64,000 nt of DNA, taken from assembly GCF_020715685.1 (NCBI RefSeq), contig NZ_CP085840.1:2108001-2172000 (forward strand), in the 5' to 3' direction. The stretch comes from Dermatobacter hominis. GTDB taxonomy: Bacteria > Actinomycetota > Acidimicrobiia > Acidimicrobiales > Microtrichaceae. The notes beneath the pieces are model-generated. The model saw only the letters and a program-made list of their open reading frames with translations. It did no database searches and was not told the DNA's origin. Of this stretch, positions 42,601 through 50,582 are shown in pieces. A program made the position numbers and the translations under genes. Position 1 is the stretch's first letter. Each line of letters opens with the position of its first letter.

Positions 42601-43055
42601 CGGCTCACCTCGAGCAGGTCGGCGATGGCGGGCGAGTAGCCGTCGACGGCCACCAGGCCGCCGGTGTTGGTGACGGCGAGCGAACCGGCGGCCTCGACCC
42701 GGTCGAGCGCCCGGTCGGTCATCGCCTTCAGGGCGCCGCCCTGCTGGGCGGCGAGCGCACGGAGCTGCTCGCTCGACGACGTGACCGCGCCGCGCAGCTC
42801 CTCGGTGGTCGGCTGGCCGGCCGCGAGGACCTGGCGCTCGGCCTGCATGGCGTCGACCACGTCGTACGCGGCGAGGGAGACCTCGGCGTTGCCGCTGAGC
42901 TTGGCGGCGTCCCGGGACTGCTGGACAGCCGTGGCCATGGCGTAGCCCGTGACCCCGAGCAGGCCCACGAGGGGGACGACCAGCAGGAGCATGAGGCGGC
43001 TGCGGATGCCCATGTGCCCGCGGGCCGCTGGTGGGGTGTTCGATCGGCGTGCCAT
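39603..43055 (-). CDS. Conservon sensor kinase-like protein (CvnA) with long repetitive tail
   Basis: 1150 residues. Two membrane helices (about 20-42 and 304-326) bracket an extracytoplasmic nitrate/nitrite-sensor-type helical domain. A HAMP-like region and a histidine-kinase-like core follow: an ATPase domain with LAELIENALRFSPPDTTVEI, VIDHGVGMADVEI and LGQYVIAKLAAKTGA. No clear phosphoacceptor H-box is visible, as in other CvnA proteins. The last 480 or so residues form a disordered Pro/Ala/Glu/Asp-rich tail with four 14-residue repeats containing DEWAALRPDDTEPV. It should transmit an external signal to the roadblock-DUF742-GTPase proteins. The tail is unusually long. Divergent from map. 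Confidence 0.9.
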   Translation of the reverse strand: MARRSNTPPAARGHMGIRSRLMLLLVVPLVGLLGVTGYAMATAVQQSRDAAKLSGNAEVSLAAYDVVDAMQAERQVLAAGQPTTEELRGAVTSSSEQLRALAAQQGGALKAMTDRALDRVEAAGSLAVTNTGGLVAVDGYSPAIADLLEVSRAGFDPQGAIDDDAASSADLLASAQEAGAKERDLVQALALRGSLVPEVYAQVSELAAAQDIQSTQAAATASDDLTVRIDRVGDALAAASLGRDSLFFAAAEGATVDQAAVDQWISGADDRVEDLTSLRDSAAGQAVAAVDDLGTSSRRVLLLAAAALIAVVLVSAVLVRSAIRSIARPLRELATQAEEVAMVRLPEAVKSQQTGSPETHLPVIRATGAAEVQEVAGAFNDVQDTALRLAGEQAVLRRNLADALTNLGRRNQALLGRQLDFISSLEQRETDPAFLEHLFKLDHLASRMRRNAESLLILTGSETPRRRRKPAPLSEVVRAAMSEVEDFERVRLGQLGDATLTGPVVIDLVHMLAELIENALRFSPPDTTVEIDGRSLGQGGYQLAVIDHGVGMADVEIVAANQRLAGLDEVDGMPTRYLGQYVIAKLAAKTGALVRLQPTAGGRGVTAVVSLPATATVGGADRSSIARPLPGTRAARDQSPDLFAPGAGLTAQVVQPETVIDPGADPFADAPPSREDLVGDPTATGSEDWTWIPDVPEAEAAEASLTDRNGDVHGTAETWTTPADEWSAEPVDDWAVPTAEPTGPVAEAHAGGWTTPDGEWVETTTPAADEWTAPPVDEWAALRPDDTEPVDEWATLRPDDTEPVDEWAALRPDDTEPVDEWAALRPDDTEPVDDGSIIDASHLIDDPAVVDETSPVDGTGLDDRVLLEDGAIEASAVAADEATAAASISDAAYEATFLADPVADVDPVEAAEASPAPAFSAEDFAAGILAADAFGEAPAAEPPPPPAAIPDQTWDAQPDPVAEPEPTWTEPAPTWTEPAPAWPDQGRPEPARPEPVAEAPAWTTPTAEPQATPTFAPEAPAQPVAAAPEPAPAGGGLGGGLTRRVPGASLQDSPLGQSAPEPAPERDRSADGVRSMLSAFQGGRSRGLGGVALEEPASATTLGTATSPGSPEAASTAAADDAHSPSPSSHWAADHNGVDETPELEDPRDH
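40555..40733. repeat. 42-bp in-frame tandem repeat in the conservon sensor gene
   Basis: Units at 40555, 40597, 40639 and 40681, each 42 bases and nearly identical, plus 11 bases of a fifth. They encode the 14-residue DEWAALRPDDTEPV repeats. Confidence 0.95.
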
Positions 43056-43176
43056 CGCTCAGCGGATCGACCATCCGACCCATGGGGTTGAGAAATTCGA
43101 CCCACACCGCTCGGGGGAGCGGTCCCCGGTGGGGCCGCCGGACGTCCGCCGGGGCGAGGGGCGTACGCTGTGGGCC

Positions 43177-44136
43177 GTGGCAAAGCGCAAGAAGCGAGCG
43201 AGCACCCTCCCCCCTCCGCCCTCGCCGCCGGTGACGGCCGGGCTGGTGTCGCCCATGCGGACGGTGCCCGCCGGGATCGCCCGTCCCGAGTACGCCCTGA
43301 CCGGCACGCCGTCCTCCCGGCAGGCCCGCGCCATCCGCACCGACGACGAGCTGGCGGCCATGCGTGTGGCGGGCCGGGTCGCCGCCGACGCCCTGATCGA
43401 GGTCGGTCGCCACGTCCGGCCCGGGATCACGACCGACGAGCTCGACCGCATCGGCCACGAGGCGATGGTGGCGGCCGGCTCGTACCCCTCGACGCTCAAC
43501 TACCGGGGCTTCCCCAAGTCGCTGTGCACCTCGGTGAACGAGGTCGTCTGCCACGGCATCCCCGACTCCCGACGGCTCCAGGACGGCGACATCGTCAACG
43601 TGGACGTGACGGCGTTCATCGAGGGCGTCCACGGCGACACGTCCTGCACGTTCCTCGTCGGCCACGTCGACCCGGCGTCGGTCGCGCTGGTCGCCCGGAC
43701 GCGCGAGGCGATGCACGCCGGCATCTCGGTCGTCCGGCCCGGCGCCCGGGTCCGCGACATCGGCAAGGCGATCGAGGAGTCGGTGCTCCCCCACGGCTAC
43801 TCGATCGTGCGGGAGTTCATCGGCCACGGGATCGGCGACCAGTTCCACACGTCGCTGCAGATCCCGCACTACTACGACCCCCGCAACGACACCGTGCTTC
43901 TGCCGGGCATGACGTTCACCGTCGAGCCGATGATCAACCTCGGGGCGGCCGGGGTCGCCATGTGGGACGACGGCTGGACCGTGTCGACCGTCGACCGCCA
44001 GCGGACCGCCCAGTTCGAGCACACCGTGCTCGTCACCGAGGACGGCCACGAGCTGCTCACGGTGCCGGCCGACGGCCGACCGGCCGACGTGCTCTTCGCC
44101 GTCGACCCCGTCGGCGCCGACGCCCGCCCGGTCTGA
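43177..44136 (+). CDS. map: Methionine aminopeptidase, type I
   Basis: 319 residues. A basic, Pro-rich N-terminal extension of about 45 residues precedes the pita-bread domain. Metal ligands are recognisable: Asp in VNVDVTAF, Asp in GDTSCTF, His in EFIGHGIGDQFH, Glu in FTVEPMI and Glu in QFEHTVLV. SLCTSVNEVVCHGIPD is the family signature. It removes the initiator methionine from new proteins. The GTG start (VAKRKKR) lies seven bases after TACGCT, so the leader is absent or one base. It is divergent from the conservon sensor gene. Confidence 0.95.
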   Translation: MAKRKKRASTLPPPPSPPVTAGLVSPMRTVPAGIARPEYALTGTPSSRQARAIRTDDELAAMRVAGRVAADALIEVGRHVRPGITTDELDRIGHEAMVAAGSYPSTLNYRGFPKSLCTSVNEVVCHGIPDSRRLQDGDIVNVDVTAFIEGVHGDTSCTFLVGHVDPASVALVARTREAMHAGISVVRPGARVRDIGKAIEESVLPHGYSIVREFIGHGIGDQFHTSLQIPHYYDPRNDTVLLPGMTFTVEPMINLGAAGVAMWDDGWTVSTVDRQRTAQFEHTVLVTEDGHELLTVPADGRPADVLFAVDPVGADARPV

Positions 44137-44209
44137 CCCGCGGCCGACGGCCGCACCCCGACGCTTCCCCCACCACCGCCCGTCCCGGCGGGCGCGCCCC
44201 GGAGCGACG

Positions 44210-44851
44210 ATGGACCACGACGACCGCCGGCGGCCCCGCGCCCGACCGCACCGGCGGCGCCGGGCCGGCACCCTCCGGTCGGCCGGTCACCGCCGGGCCC
44301 GCCGTCGCCGGCTGCTGGCGTGGGCGGTGGTCGCCGCCGTCGCGCTCGGCGTGCAGCGGACCGTGACCTCGGCCGCCGAGGCGAGGGCGGCGTGGACCGG
44401 GTCGACGACGGCACTCGTCGTCCGCCGACCGCTCGCCGCCGGCGCCGACGTCACGACCGCCGACCTGACCACCGAGCGGCGTCCGGCGGCGGTCCTGCCC
44501 ACCGACGCCCTCGCGGAGCTGCCGGCGGGAGCCCTCGCCGCCGTGCGCCTCTCCCCCGGCACGGTGCTGACCCCGGCGCTCCTCGACGAGAAGGAGCGCA
44601 GCGCCACTGCGCGGGCGCTGCCGACGGGTCGGGTCGCCGTGGTCGTGCGCACCGGCGACCTGCCCCGGCTCGCCAGCCGCGGGGACGTGGTGGACGTCGC
44701 GGCACCGACGTGGGACGGGCCGGTCGCCACGTCGGCGACGGTGGTCGCCGTCGACGGCGACGCCGTGACGCTCGCGGTCATGGAGGACGACGCCGCCGCG
44801 ACCGCCGCCGCGTCGCTGGCCGGCCCCGTGGCGCTGGTCGTCAGGCCGTGA
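44210..44851 (+). CDS. SAF-domain protein (CpaB/FlgA-like)
   Basis: 213 residues. A very Arg-rich cytoplasmic N-terminus and one membrane helix (LLAWAVVAAVALGV, about residues 35-50) precede a SAF domain: LVVRRPLAAGADVTTADLTTERRP, LPAGALAAVRLSPGTVLTPALLD. A C-terminal RcpC-like half follows. The arrangement resembles CpaB/RcpC proteins of tight-adherence pilus systems, but no other pilus gene is next to it. GGAG lies five bases before the ATG. A link with the prepilin peptidase at 5643 is speculative. Confidence 0.75.
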   Translation: MDHDDRRRPRARPHRRRRAGTLRSAGHRRARRRRLLAWAVVAAVALGVQRTVTSAAEARAAWTGSTTALVVRRPLAAGADVTTADLTTERRPAAVLPTDALAELPAGALAAVRLSPGTVLTPALLDEKERSATARALPTGRVAVVVRTGDLPRLASRGDVVDVAAPTWDGPVATSATVVAVDGDAVTLAVMEDDAAATAAASLAGPVALVVRP

Positions 44852-44878
44852 CCCGCCGCCACGACGGCGTGACGGGGC

Positions 44879-46240
44879 TCAGGTCCCCGGTGTCATGTCC
44901 GGCGCCCCGCCACCGGGCTCGGCATCGCCCGGGCCGTCCTCGCCGGTGCCGAGGTCGACGCCACGGCGCGGACGCCGGGGCGGCCGGTCCCCACGGCTCG
45001 GGATGTGGGCGTCGAGGTCGTGGCGCAACAGGAACCGGTTGTCGTCGTAGACCCACATCGTCTCGAAGGCGATCATCGCCCACAGCAGCACGTTGACGGC
45101 GACGAGGGTCCACAGCGCGTCGATCCGCACCGCGATCGGGGTGAGCGCCAGCAGCACCAGGGCCACCGTCAGGCGCTCGACGTTGACCGTCCCGGCGTTG
45201 CGGAGCCGCAGCACCACGTGGGCGAGCAGGTAGAGGGCGACGCCACCCATGAGGGCGACCGCCGAGACCGCGTCGAACGGCTCGTCGCCGTGCAGCACCG
45301 CGCCCTCGAACGCCAGCGCGGCGAGCACGATCCCGGCGACCATCGGGAAGTGGAGGTAGGAGTACGAGTCCCTGGCGAGCCGGTTCCGCTCCCGGCCCGC
45401 CGGCGCCTGCTCGAGCCGCCGGGCGGTGACGATGGCGACGATGTCGAAGTAGATCCACCACAGCGCGGCGGCGAGCCCGATGCCGAGCGCGCCGATCGTC
45501 GCCACCGACGCATCGAGCTCGGCCTGGGCGCCGAACCCGAGCGCGATGACCGACTCGCCGAGCGCCAGGATGATCACGAGGTTGTGCCGTTCGGCGAAGT
45601 GCCCGGGGACCAGACGCCACCGTTCGGCCCCGTAGCGGGCCGGGAAGCCGCAGTCGATCGCCAGCGCGAGGAACCAGATCGCGAGCTGCCAACCCGGCCC
45701 GACGAACGAGGCCACCACCAGCAGCCCGACGACGAGGGCGGTGACGACCGACAGCCCGACGACCCATCGGTGCAGGTCCGGGTCGTCGTGGGTGCCGAGC
45801 AGGAACAGGCTGACGTGGCCGAGCCGCACGAAGCCGTACGCAGCCGCGAACCACAGGGCCCGGTCCCCGAACGCCTCGGGGATCGCGAACGACGCGATGA
45901 GCAACGCCGCCATCACCAGGAACATGACGATCCGCACCGACCCCTCCTCGGGATCGACGAGGCTCGTCAGCCAGGCGAAGGACACCCACGCCCACCACAC
46001 GACGCCCAGCACCACGAGCCCTCGGACCAGCCCGGTCCAGGAGTGCTCGTCGGCCATCAGCGCGGTGCACTGGGTGAAGGCGATGACGAAGACGAGGTCG
46101 AAGAAGAGCTCGAGCGGCTTCACCCCGTCCCGCTCGCGGAGCTCGGCCCGCAGCTCGATCCGGTGGCCGTTCGACCGGCGACGACGGCGCCACGGGAAGG
46201 CGTCCCGTCCGAGCTCCTGGCGATCCCGTCGACCGACCAT
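44879..46240 (-). CDS. Low-temperature requirement protein A (LtrA) family membrane protein
   Basis: 453 residues with about eleven to twelve membrane segments. The N-terminal VKPLELFFDLVFVIAFTQCTAL is the LtrA signature, and AERHNLVIILALGESVIALG is the second conserved block. The molecular role of LtrA is not known; the name comes from a Listeria cold-growth mutant. The C-terminus is a charged Gly/Pro-rich tail. The ATG at 46240 lies six bases after CATGCT. The MFS gene is just upstream on the same strand, but this gene seems to have its own promoter in the 35-base gap. Confidence 0.88.
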   Translation of the reverse strand: MVGRRDRQELGRDAFPWRRRRRSNGHRIELRAELRERDGVKPLELFFDLVFVIAFTQCTALMADEHSWTGLVRGLVVLGVVWWAWVSFAWLTSLVDPEEGSVRIVMFLVMAALLIASFAIPEAFGDRALWFAAAYGFVRLGHVSLFLLGTHDDPDLHRWVVGLSVVTALVVGLLVVASFVGPGWQLAIWFLALAIDCGFPARYGAERWRLVPGHFAERHNLVIILALGESVIALGFGAQAELDASVATIGALGIGLAAALWWIYFDIVAIVTARRLEQAPAGRERNRLARDSYSYLHFPMVAGIVLAALAFEGAVLHGDEPFDAVSAVALMGGVALYLLAHVVLRLRNAGTVNVERLTVALVLLALTPIAVRIDALWTLVAVNVLLWAMIAFETMWVYDDNRFLLRHDLDAHIPSRGDRPPRRPRRGVDLGTGEDGPGDAEPGGGAPDMTPGT

Positions 46241-46275
46241 GCCCACAGCATGGCCGACCGCGGCAGCGTCGTCGG

Positions 46276-47715
46276 TCAGGACGGTGCGCCGCCGCCCGCG
46301 TCAGCCGAGCCGCCCCGGTCGGCCGTGGCCGATCGTCGAGAGCGGCGCGACTCCACCTTGGTGCGCACCTGGCGCCCGACCTGCCGGGCGGTGGGGAGCC
46401 GCGGCGGGGCCTCTCCTCTGCCCACGGCCTTCATGCCGATCGCGAAGAACACCGCCGCCGCGAGCGTGAGCAGCGCGACGAACCAGCCGCCGATGCGGGT
46501 CGGCAGCGGCACCACGACGGGGATGAAGGCGCCCAGCACCCACGCCACCTGGAACCGGGACTCGAACCGGGCGAACGAGCGGCCGCGGTTGGCGTCGGGC
46601 GCGTCGCGCTGCACGACCGCGTCGAAGGCCTGCTTGCCCGCCGAGGCGGCGATCGCGATGAAGAAGGCCAGCATCGCCTGGCCGCTGAGGCCCGCCATGA
46701 GGGCGCCGCTGAGCCCGGCGACCACGCCGAGGCCGAGCGACCCGAGCAGCAGCAGCTCCTCGCGGATCGCCCGTCGGACGAAGGGCGCGACGGCGGCGCC
46801 GACCAGGCCGCCGGCCACGCTGAGGGCGACGATGACGCCGAAGTGCCAGGCCGGGGTGCCGCCGGGCGGCGCGATCGCGTCGCCGGGCGACAGCTCCGTC
46901 CCGGAGGGGACGGCGCCCGCCACGCGGCCGAGCCCGGTGCCCAGCTCGGCCACCTTCTCCCCGCCGCGGAGGGCGAAGGCGAGCAGGAAGGTGACGAAGC
47001 CGACGACCGCCCGGAGGGTGCCCATGGCCGACGCCGCGCTGAGGACGCCGGCGCTGCGCAGCTCCGCCTTCTCCTGGTCGCCCGCGGGCTCGGCGGCGAT
47101 CGTCGTGGCCGGGACGCGCAAGGCGGCGATGACCGCGGCGCCGAAGGCGAGCGCGGCCAGGAACACCACCGCGCTGGGACCGATGACGAGCAGCAGCAGA
47201 CCGCCGGGGATGCCCGCCGCGAAGCCGGCGAGCCCCGAGATCAGCTGGAGCTTCGAGTTGGCCTCGACCAGGCCGGCGTCGCTGTCGACGACCGTCGGCA
47301 CGATCGCCGCCTTGGCCACCTGGTAGGTCTTGGCCAGGACGAGCATGACGAAGGCCTCCGGGAACAGCAGGAGGCTGTCGCCGCTGACCGAGCCGATCAT
47401 CAGGAACGCCACGACGGCGCGCCCGACCGCCGAGCCGACCAGCACGGCGCGGTGCCCGCCCTTCGCCCGGTCCATGGCCGGGCCGATCAACGGCCCGACG
47501 AGGGCGAACGGGGCCATCGTGAAGAGCAGGTAGGCGCCGATCTTCCACCGCGCCTCGGACGGGTCGACGTCGAAGAACAGCGACCCGGCGAGCGACATCG
47601 CCACGAGCGCGTCGCCCGCCAACGACAGCACGTGGGTGAGCGCCAGGCGCCCGAACGGCGACCGGATGTCGACGCGCGGCTCCGACAGCCGGACCGGTTC
47701 GCCGTGGTCGCTCAC
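46276..47715 (-). CDS. MFS transporter
   Basis: 479 residues, about twelve membrane segments. The loop between helices 2 and 3 has GPAMDRAKGGHRAVLVG, a version of the MFS signature. The region of about residues 265-300 is a polar extracytoplasmic loop (PSGTELSPGDAIAPPGGTPAW), which is unusual. DANRGRSFARFESRFQVAWVLGAF resembles macrolide-exporter-type MFS proteins. The C-terminus is Arg/Ser-rich and cytoplasmic. Substrate unknown. The GTG start follows TACCAT by six bases. Confidence 0.88.
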   Translation of the reverse strand: MSDHGEPVRLSEPRVDIRSPFGRLALTHVLSLAGDALVAMSLAGSLFFDVDPSEARWKIGAYLLFTMAPFALVGPLIGPAMDRAKGGHRAVLVGSAVGRAVVAFLMIGSVSGDSLLLFPEAFVMLVLAKTYQVAKAAIVPTVVDSDAGLVEANSKLQLISGLAGFAAGIPGGLLLLVIGPSAVVFLAALAFGAAVIAALRVPATTIAAEPAGDQEKAELRSAGVLSAASAMGTLRAVVGFVTFLLAFALRGGEKVAELGTGLGRVAGAVPSGTELSPGDAIAPPGGTPAWHFGVIVALSVAGGLVGAAVAPFVRRAIREELLLLGSLGLGVVAGLSGALMAGLSGQAMLAFFIAIAASAGKQAFDAVVQRDAPDANRGRSFARFESRFQVAWVLGAFIPVVVPLPTRIGGWFVALLTLAAAVFFAIGMKAVGRGEAPPRLPTARQVGRQVRTKVESRRSRRSATADRGGSADAGGGAPS

Positions 47716-47764
47716 GGGGCCATGGTACGAGTGGCCCCCGACCCTCCCGCCCGCGGGCCGGCGC

Positions 47765-48487
47765 TCAGGCGCGCGGGGCGGAGAACTTGTACCCGAGGCC
47801 GCGGATCGTCGTGATCCGGGTCGGGTGCGAGGGGTCGTCCTCCACCTTGGAGCGCAGCCGCTTCACGTGCACGTCGAGCGTCTTGGTGTCGCCCACGTAG
47901 TCGCTGCCCCACACCCGGTCGATCAGGGTGGCCCGGGGCAGGACCCGACCGGCGTTCTCCATCAGCACCGCCAGGAGCTCGAACTCCTTGAGCGGCAGGG
48001 TGACCTGCTCGCCGCGGACGCGCACCTCGTGGCGGTCCATGTCGAGCTCGACGTCGTCGATGGCGAGCACGTCCTCGGACGCCATCACCGCGTCGCCGCC
48101 GGCGCGGGGCTGGCGCCGCAGCACCGCGCGCATCCGCGCGACCAGCTCGCGCAGCCGGTACGGCTTGGTGACGTAGTCGTCGGCGCCGACCTCGAGCCCG
48201 ACGACCGTGTCGATCTCGGAGGTGCGGGCCGTGACCATGATGATCGGCACCTCGCTCCGCTGGCGGATCTCTCGGCAGACGTCGAGCCCCGACACCGTGG
48301 GCAGCATGACGTCGAGCAGGACCAGGTCGGGGTCGAGCTCGTCGAAGCGGTCCATCGCCTCAGCGCCGTCGCGAGCGATCTCGACGTCGAAGCCCTCGCG
48401 GCGCAGGCCGATGGAGAGCGCTTCAATGAAGGCCTCCTCGTCCTCCACCACCAGCACGGTGGGGCTCGCGGTACCGGCGGCGCTCAT
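47765..48487 (-). CDS. regX3: OmpR-family response regulator, RegX3/PhoP type
   Basis: 240 residues. Receiver domain with Asp59 as phosphoacceptor (LVLLDVMLP), acidic pocket VVEDEE and Lys108 in TKPY. A winged-helix DNA-binding domain ends in KRLRSKVEDDPSHPTRITTIRGLGYKF. It is paired with the SenX3-like kinase by an ATGA overlap. Its position beside phoU and pstBACS identifies it as the phosphate regulator, which should bind the PHO boxes upstream of pstS. AGGAGG lies just before the ATG. Confidence 0.92.
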   Translation of the reverse strand: MSAAGTASPTVLVVEDEEAFIEALSIGLRREGFDVEIARDGAEAMDRFDELDPDLVLLDVMLPTVSGLDVCREIRQRSEVPIIMVTARTSEIDTVVGLEVGADDYVTKPYRLRELVARMRAVLRRQPRAGGDAVMASEDVLAIDDVELDMDRHEVRVRGEQVTLPLKEFELLAVLMENAGRVLPRATLIDRVWGSDYVGDTKTLDVHVKRLRSKVEDDPSHPTRITTIRGLGYKFSAPRA

Positions 48488-49719
48488 GGACCCTCCTGTC
48501 GGTCGGCCCGTCGGGGCAGGACCAGCGTGAACTCGGAGCCGACGCCCTCGGTCGACTCGACCCGCACCTCGCCGCCGTGGTTGCTCGCGACGTGTCGGAC
48601 GATGGCGAGGCCGAGGCCCGTGCCGCCGGTCCGCCGCGAGCGCGCCCGGTCGACCCGGTAGAAGCGCTCGAAGATCCGGTCGAGGTCGCGGCGCGGCACC
48701 CCGATGCCCTCGTCGCCCACGGTGAGGCGGACCGTGCCCTCGGGGTCGATGTCGCCCTCGCCGACGACCACCGCCGCGACCACGATCTCGGAGTCCTCGG
48801 GCGAGTACTTCACGGCGTTGTCGAGCAGGTTGAACAGCGCCGAGACGAGCTGGCGGCGGTCGCCGTGCAGGACCAGGTCGCCCGGCACGTCGACGCGGAT
48901 CTTGATGCCCGCCTGGTCGGCCGCGGGCCCGAGCCGGCTCTCGGCCTCGCCCACGAGCGAGCGCACGTCGAGGTCCTCGAACTCCGTGTCGTCGCCGAAC
49001 TCGATGCTGCTCAGCTCGAGCAGGTCGTCGACCGTGCAGCTCACCCGATCGGCCTCGGTGATCATCCGCTCGGCGAGACGTTCGACCACCGACGGATCGG
49101 GTTCGTCGCGCACCGTCTCGGCGAGCAGGCCGAGGGCGCCGATCGGTGTCTTCAGCTCGTGCGAGATGTTGGCGACGAAGTCGCGGCGGACCGTCTCGGT
49201 GCGGCGCTGGAGCGACCGGTCCTCGACCATCGCCATGGCGCCGTCGACCACGGTCGGGACGTCGCCGTCGGGGCCGTCGAGCACGGTGCCGAACGGCCGG
49301 GCGATCACGACGAACGACGCGGCCGGCGGTCCGAAGAGCTCGACCTCGCGCCGCACGGAGCGGCCGGCGAGCGCCTCGGCGAGGACCTCCTCGATCGCAG
49401 CGGCGACGAGCACGTGGCCGTCGCGGGCCTCGAACATCGCGCGGGCGGCGGCGTTGCGGTACAGCTCCTGGCCGCTGCCGTCCCAGAGCACGACGGCACG
49501 CTGCAGCTGGTCGATCACCGAGCGGAACCGCTCGAGCAGCAGCCGGTCCTCGTCGACGAGCGGGCTCGGCTCCTCCGCGGCGGCCGTGCCGGCGTCCGCA
49601 GTGTCGGCCGCGCCGCCGTCGGCGACGGGGACGGCCCGGAGGGCGACGCGCCGGTAGTGCAGCGCGGCGGCCGTGGTCGCCACGACGGCCAGCGCGAGGA
49701 GGACCGCCAGCACGGTCAC
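48484..49719 (-). CDS. senX3: Phosphate sensor histidine kinase, SenX3 type
   Basis: 411 residues. One N-terminal membrane helix (VLAVLLALAVVATTAAAL), then a PAS-like domain (FRSVIDQLQRAVVLWDGSG), then the dimerisation domain with phosphoacceptor His in FVANISHELKTPIG and the ATPase domain (N-box LLDNAVKYSP, G1 VGDEGIGVP, G2 GTGLGLAI). There is only one transmembrane segment, as in SenX3, which senses phosphate through the Pst-PhoU complex rather than outside. It should phosphorylate RegX3. GGAG lies six bases before the GTG. Confidence 0.92.
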   Translation of the reverse strand: MTVLAVLLALAVVATTAAALHYRRVALRAVPVADGGAADTADAGTAAAEEPSPLVDEDRLLLERFRSVIDQLQRAVVLWDGSGQELYRNAAARAMFEARDGHVLVAAAIEEVLAEALAGRSVRREVELFGPPAASFVVIARPFGTVLDGPDGDVPTVVDGAMAMVEDRSLQRRTETVRRDFVANISHELKTPIGALGLLAETVRDEPDPSVVERLAERMITEADRVSCTVDDLLELSSIEFGDDTEFEDLDVRSLVGEAESRLGPAADQAGIKIRVDVPGDLVLHGDRRQLVSALFNLLDNAVKYSPEDSEIVVAAVVVGEGDIDPEGTVRLTVGDEGIGVPRRDLDRIFERFYRVDRARSRRTGGTGLGLAIVRHVASNHGGEVRVESTEGVGSEFTLVLPRRADRQEGP

Positions 49720-49744
49720 GTTCTGCTCCGCCCCACGTCCAGCC

Positions 49745-50524
49745 TCAGCCGTCGTCGTCGCCGGGATCCGGCGCGAAGGACCCGGAGTCGTCGAACGCCG
49801 CCGACGGGTCGATGTCGTCGGGCTTCGGATCCGTCTGGGTGCGGAGGTGGTGGCGCGCCGATCCGGTGTGCTCGGGCAGCCAGCCGGTCACCATGTACTG
49901 GACCCGCTCGCCGATGTTCACGGCGTGGTCGCCGATGCGCTCGAAGTAGCGCCCGATCATCGCGAGCTGCACCGCACCCTGGAGGTTGAGGTTGTCGACC
50001 GAGTGCGAGGTGAAGATGGCCTGCACGTAGGCGGTCTGCAGCTCGTCGAGGCGGTCGTCGATGTCGTCCAGCGCGGCGGCGAGCGAGGTGTCGGCGTCGA
50101 CGTAGGAGTCGATCGCGGCGCGGACGAGGAAGGCGGCCTCCTCGCCCATGTGCTCGATCAGGCCGCGGAGCTGGGGCCCGAACTCGACGTCGTAGATCCG
50201 TCGGGACGCCTTGCACACGTTGACCATGAGGTCGGCCGACCGCTCGAGCTCGGAGATGAGCCGCAGGGTCGTGAGGATGAAGCGGAGGTCGCCCGCGATC
50301 GGGGCCTGGAGCGCGAGCAGCTGGCAGCAGCGCTCCTCCAGGCCGAGGCAGAAGTCGTCGATGACGTCGTCGCCGTCGATCAGCAGCTGGGCGGCGTGCA
50401 GGTCGCGGTCGAGCAGGGCGGCGGTGCCGCGGCCGATGGTCTCGCAGACCATCACGCCGAGGCGGATGAGGTCGGAGCGGAGTGACTCCATCTCCTCGTG
50501 GAACTCGATGCGCATCTCATCCAT
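49745..50524 (-). CDS. phoU: Phosphate signalling protein PhoU
   Basis: 259 residues. Two PhoU three-helix repeats with the conserved acidic patterns EERCCQLLALQAPIAGDLRFI, SELERSADLMVNV in the first and FERIGDHAVNIGERV in the second. It should link the Pst transporter to SenX3 and keep the Pho regulon off when phosphate is plentiful. A C-terminal extension of about 40 residues is acidic and disordered. AAGGA lies six bases before the ATG. It is placed between pstB and the kinase gene. Confidence 0.95.
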   Translation of the reverse strand: MDEMRIEFHEEMESLRSDLIRLGVMVCETIGRGTAALLDRDLHAAQLLIDGDDVIDDFCLGLEERCCQLLALQAPIAGDLRFILTTLRLISELERSADLMVNVCKASRRIYDVEFGPQLRGLIEHMGEEAAFLVRAAIDSYVDADTSLAAALDDIDDRLDELQTAYVQAIFTSHSVDNLNLQGAVQLAMIGRYFERIGDHAVNIGERVQYMVTGWLPEHTGSARHHLRTQTDPKPDDIDPSAAFDDSGSFAPDPGDDDG

Positions 50525-50582
50525 GCGTGGTCCTTCGGTCGGCGTCGGCGGGCTGACGTGGTCGGTGATCCCGATCCGCGGG

